DNA of 64,000 nt, taken from Janthinobacterium sp. TB1-E2. Lineage in GTDB: Bacteria > Pseudomonadota > Gammaproteobacteria > Burkholderiales > Burkholderiaceae_D. Made by a program: the position numbers and the translations under genes. This document shows, in pieces, positions 63,303 to 64,000 of this stretch. The stretch is taken from contig NZ_CP142523.1 of assembly GCF_036885605.1 (NCBI RefSeq), positions 5,952,001 through 6,016,000 on the forward strand, given 5' to 3'. The notes below the pieces were generated by a model. It saw nothing but the letters and a program-made list of their open reading frames with translations. It made no database searches and was not told the origin of the DNA. The stretch's first letter is position 1; the number at the start of each line of letters is the position of its first letter.

Positions 63303-64000
63303 CTACCGTTGCATGCCCCAGCGTTTCAAGGTGACGCGCTCCAGGCTGCGAAAACCGATGTTTTCCACCAGCAAGCCGATGACGATGACGGCCGCCAGAC
63401 CGGCAAACACCTTGTCCGTGTACAGCTCGTTGCGGTTCTGGAAGATGTACCAGCCCAGGCCGCCCTGCCCCGACGTCGTGCCGAACACCAGCTCGGCCGC
63501 GATCAGGGTGCGCCAGGCAAACGCCCAGCCTATCTTCAAGCCCGAGACGATGGAAGGCAAGGCGCCCGGCACGAGGATGTGAAGCACCAGGCGCAAGCCG
63601 TTCAAGCCATAGTTGCGGCCCGCCATGCGCAGGGTCTCGGGCACGCCCTGGAAGCCCGCGTATGTGTTCAGGGCCAGCGGCCACATCACGGAATGGACGA
63701 TGACGAAGATCAGGCTGGCGCGCCCCAGGCCGAACCACAGCAAGGCCAGCGGCAGCAGGGCGATCGCCGGCAAGGGATTCAACATGGCCGTCAGGGTTTC
63801 CAGCAGGTCGCGCCCGATGCGGCTCGACACGGCCAGCAAGGTCAGCACGAAGGCGGCCAGCACGCCCACCGCATAGCCTTGCAGCAAGACGACGAGGGAG
63901 GCGGCTGTTCGCGTAAGCAATTCACCGCTGGCGATGCCGCCGATAAACGCCTGCGCCGTCTGCAAAAAACTGGGCAGCAATAAATCGTTCTGCGTCCAGC
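63303..64000 (-). CDS. ABC transporter permease, SsuC/TauC-like, 5' truncated
   Basis: The frame is open to the end of the window, so the N terminus is missing. At least five TM helices are visible, with the ABC-coupling loop in MAGRNYGLNGLRLVLHILVPGALPSIVSGLKIGWAFAWRTLIAAELVFG. This is the nitrate/sulfonate/taurine permease group. ATP-binding and substrate-binding partners are not in the window and probably lie upstream. The cargo is unknown. Confidence 0.88.
   Translation of the reverse strand, partial: WTQNDLLLPSFLQTAQAFIGGIASGELLTRTAASLVVLLQGYAVGVLAAFVLTLLAVSSRIGRDLLETLTAMLNPLPAIALLPLALLWFGLGRASLIFVIVHSVMWPLALNTYAGFQGVPETLRMAGRNYGLNGLRLVLHILVPGALPSIVSGLKIGWAFAWRTLIAAELVFGTTSGQGGLGWYIFQNRNELYTDKVFAGLAAVIVIGLLVENIGFRSLERVTLKRWGMQR

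Noticed and set aside
1-64000. Many long antisense and alternate-frame ORFs
   Set aside because: High GC third positions create long open shadow frames rich in Arg, Pro, His and Ala; none shows a domain, ribosome site or signal peptide of its own.
1-64000. CRISPR arrays, tRNA or rRNA genes, prophage modules
   Set aside because: No regularly spaced repeats, cloverleaf-like gene sequences, rRNA segments or phage structural genes were seen on reading the gaps between coding regions.

Overview
The window is about 64 kb of GC-rich bacterial chromosome, densely coded on both strands. It most resembles a betaproteobacterium of the Oxalobacteraceae (Janthinobacterium/Duganella/Massilia type). The basis is gene content and order (purC-purE-purK-tsaC, sucC-sucD beside a type IV pilin, recA-recX, hda-HAD-pcnB-folK-panB), Ala-rich proteins and strong GC bias. 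The genus is inference and was not tested by alignment. Both ends cut genes: a flavin-reductase-like gene at the left and an SsuC-like ABC permease at the right. No rRNA, tRNA, CRISPR array, phage or transposase gene was seen, and no gene-free stretch exceeds about 300 bp.

Layout. 1-2.8 kb: flavin reductase fragment, OmpW porin, lipoprotein GDSL esterase. 2.8-10.6 kb (minus): purine genes purC-purE-purK with tsaC/sua5, then the glycolytic genes fba, pyk and pgk, each followed by a hairpin. 10.7-17.9 kb: azlCD amino-acid exporter, small zinc protein, an NTF2-like/YheT-hydrolase/unknown trio, BepA-like protease, moaC, membrane protein, PilZ protein. 17.9-25 kb: orphan pilin, sucCD, DUF2889 gene, methyltransferase, recX, recA with a LexA box. 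25.3-33.2 kb (plus): two-component system co-transcribed with a two-subunit sodium/solute symporter, then an S9 peptidase and a PPi-type phosphofructokinase. 33.2-37.3 kb: IclR regulator divergent from a GMC oxidoreductase and an MHS-family transporter, with a perfect dyad between them. 37.3-43.9 kb: purM, PerM-like transporter, hda-HAD-pcnB-folK-panB. 44-54.3 kb (minus): putrescine uptake and gamma-glutamylation catabolism (puuD-, puuA-, spuC-, potG-, potH-, potI- and puuC-like), followed by an accessory hipA-hipB toxin-antitoxin module. 54.6-64 kb: MFS transporter, a beta-propeller/sigma/anti-sigma-like operon, TRIC channel, PBP1-type peptidoglycan synthase, ArgP-like regulator, ABC permease.

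The most unusual material is at 43.9-47.6 kb. Two ~163-bp copies of one long imperfect palindrome lie in the same orientation around the aldehyde dehydrogenase gene and a toxin-first hipA-hipB pair with a very AT-rich, dyad-rich promoter. Both copies begin at the stop codon of a minus-strand gene. Two other palindrome families also lie just 3' of minus-strand genes: one begins inside the recA stop codon, the other follows the aminotransferase gene. The second item of interest is the operon at 56-59 kb, where a secreted beta-propeller protein, an ECF-like sigma factor and a one-TM anti-sigma-like protein look like a self-contained envelope signalling system; the propeller protein and the anti-sigma-like protein share a Pro/Ala-rich linker style.
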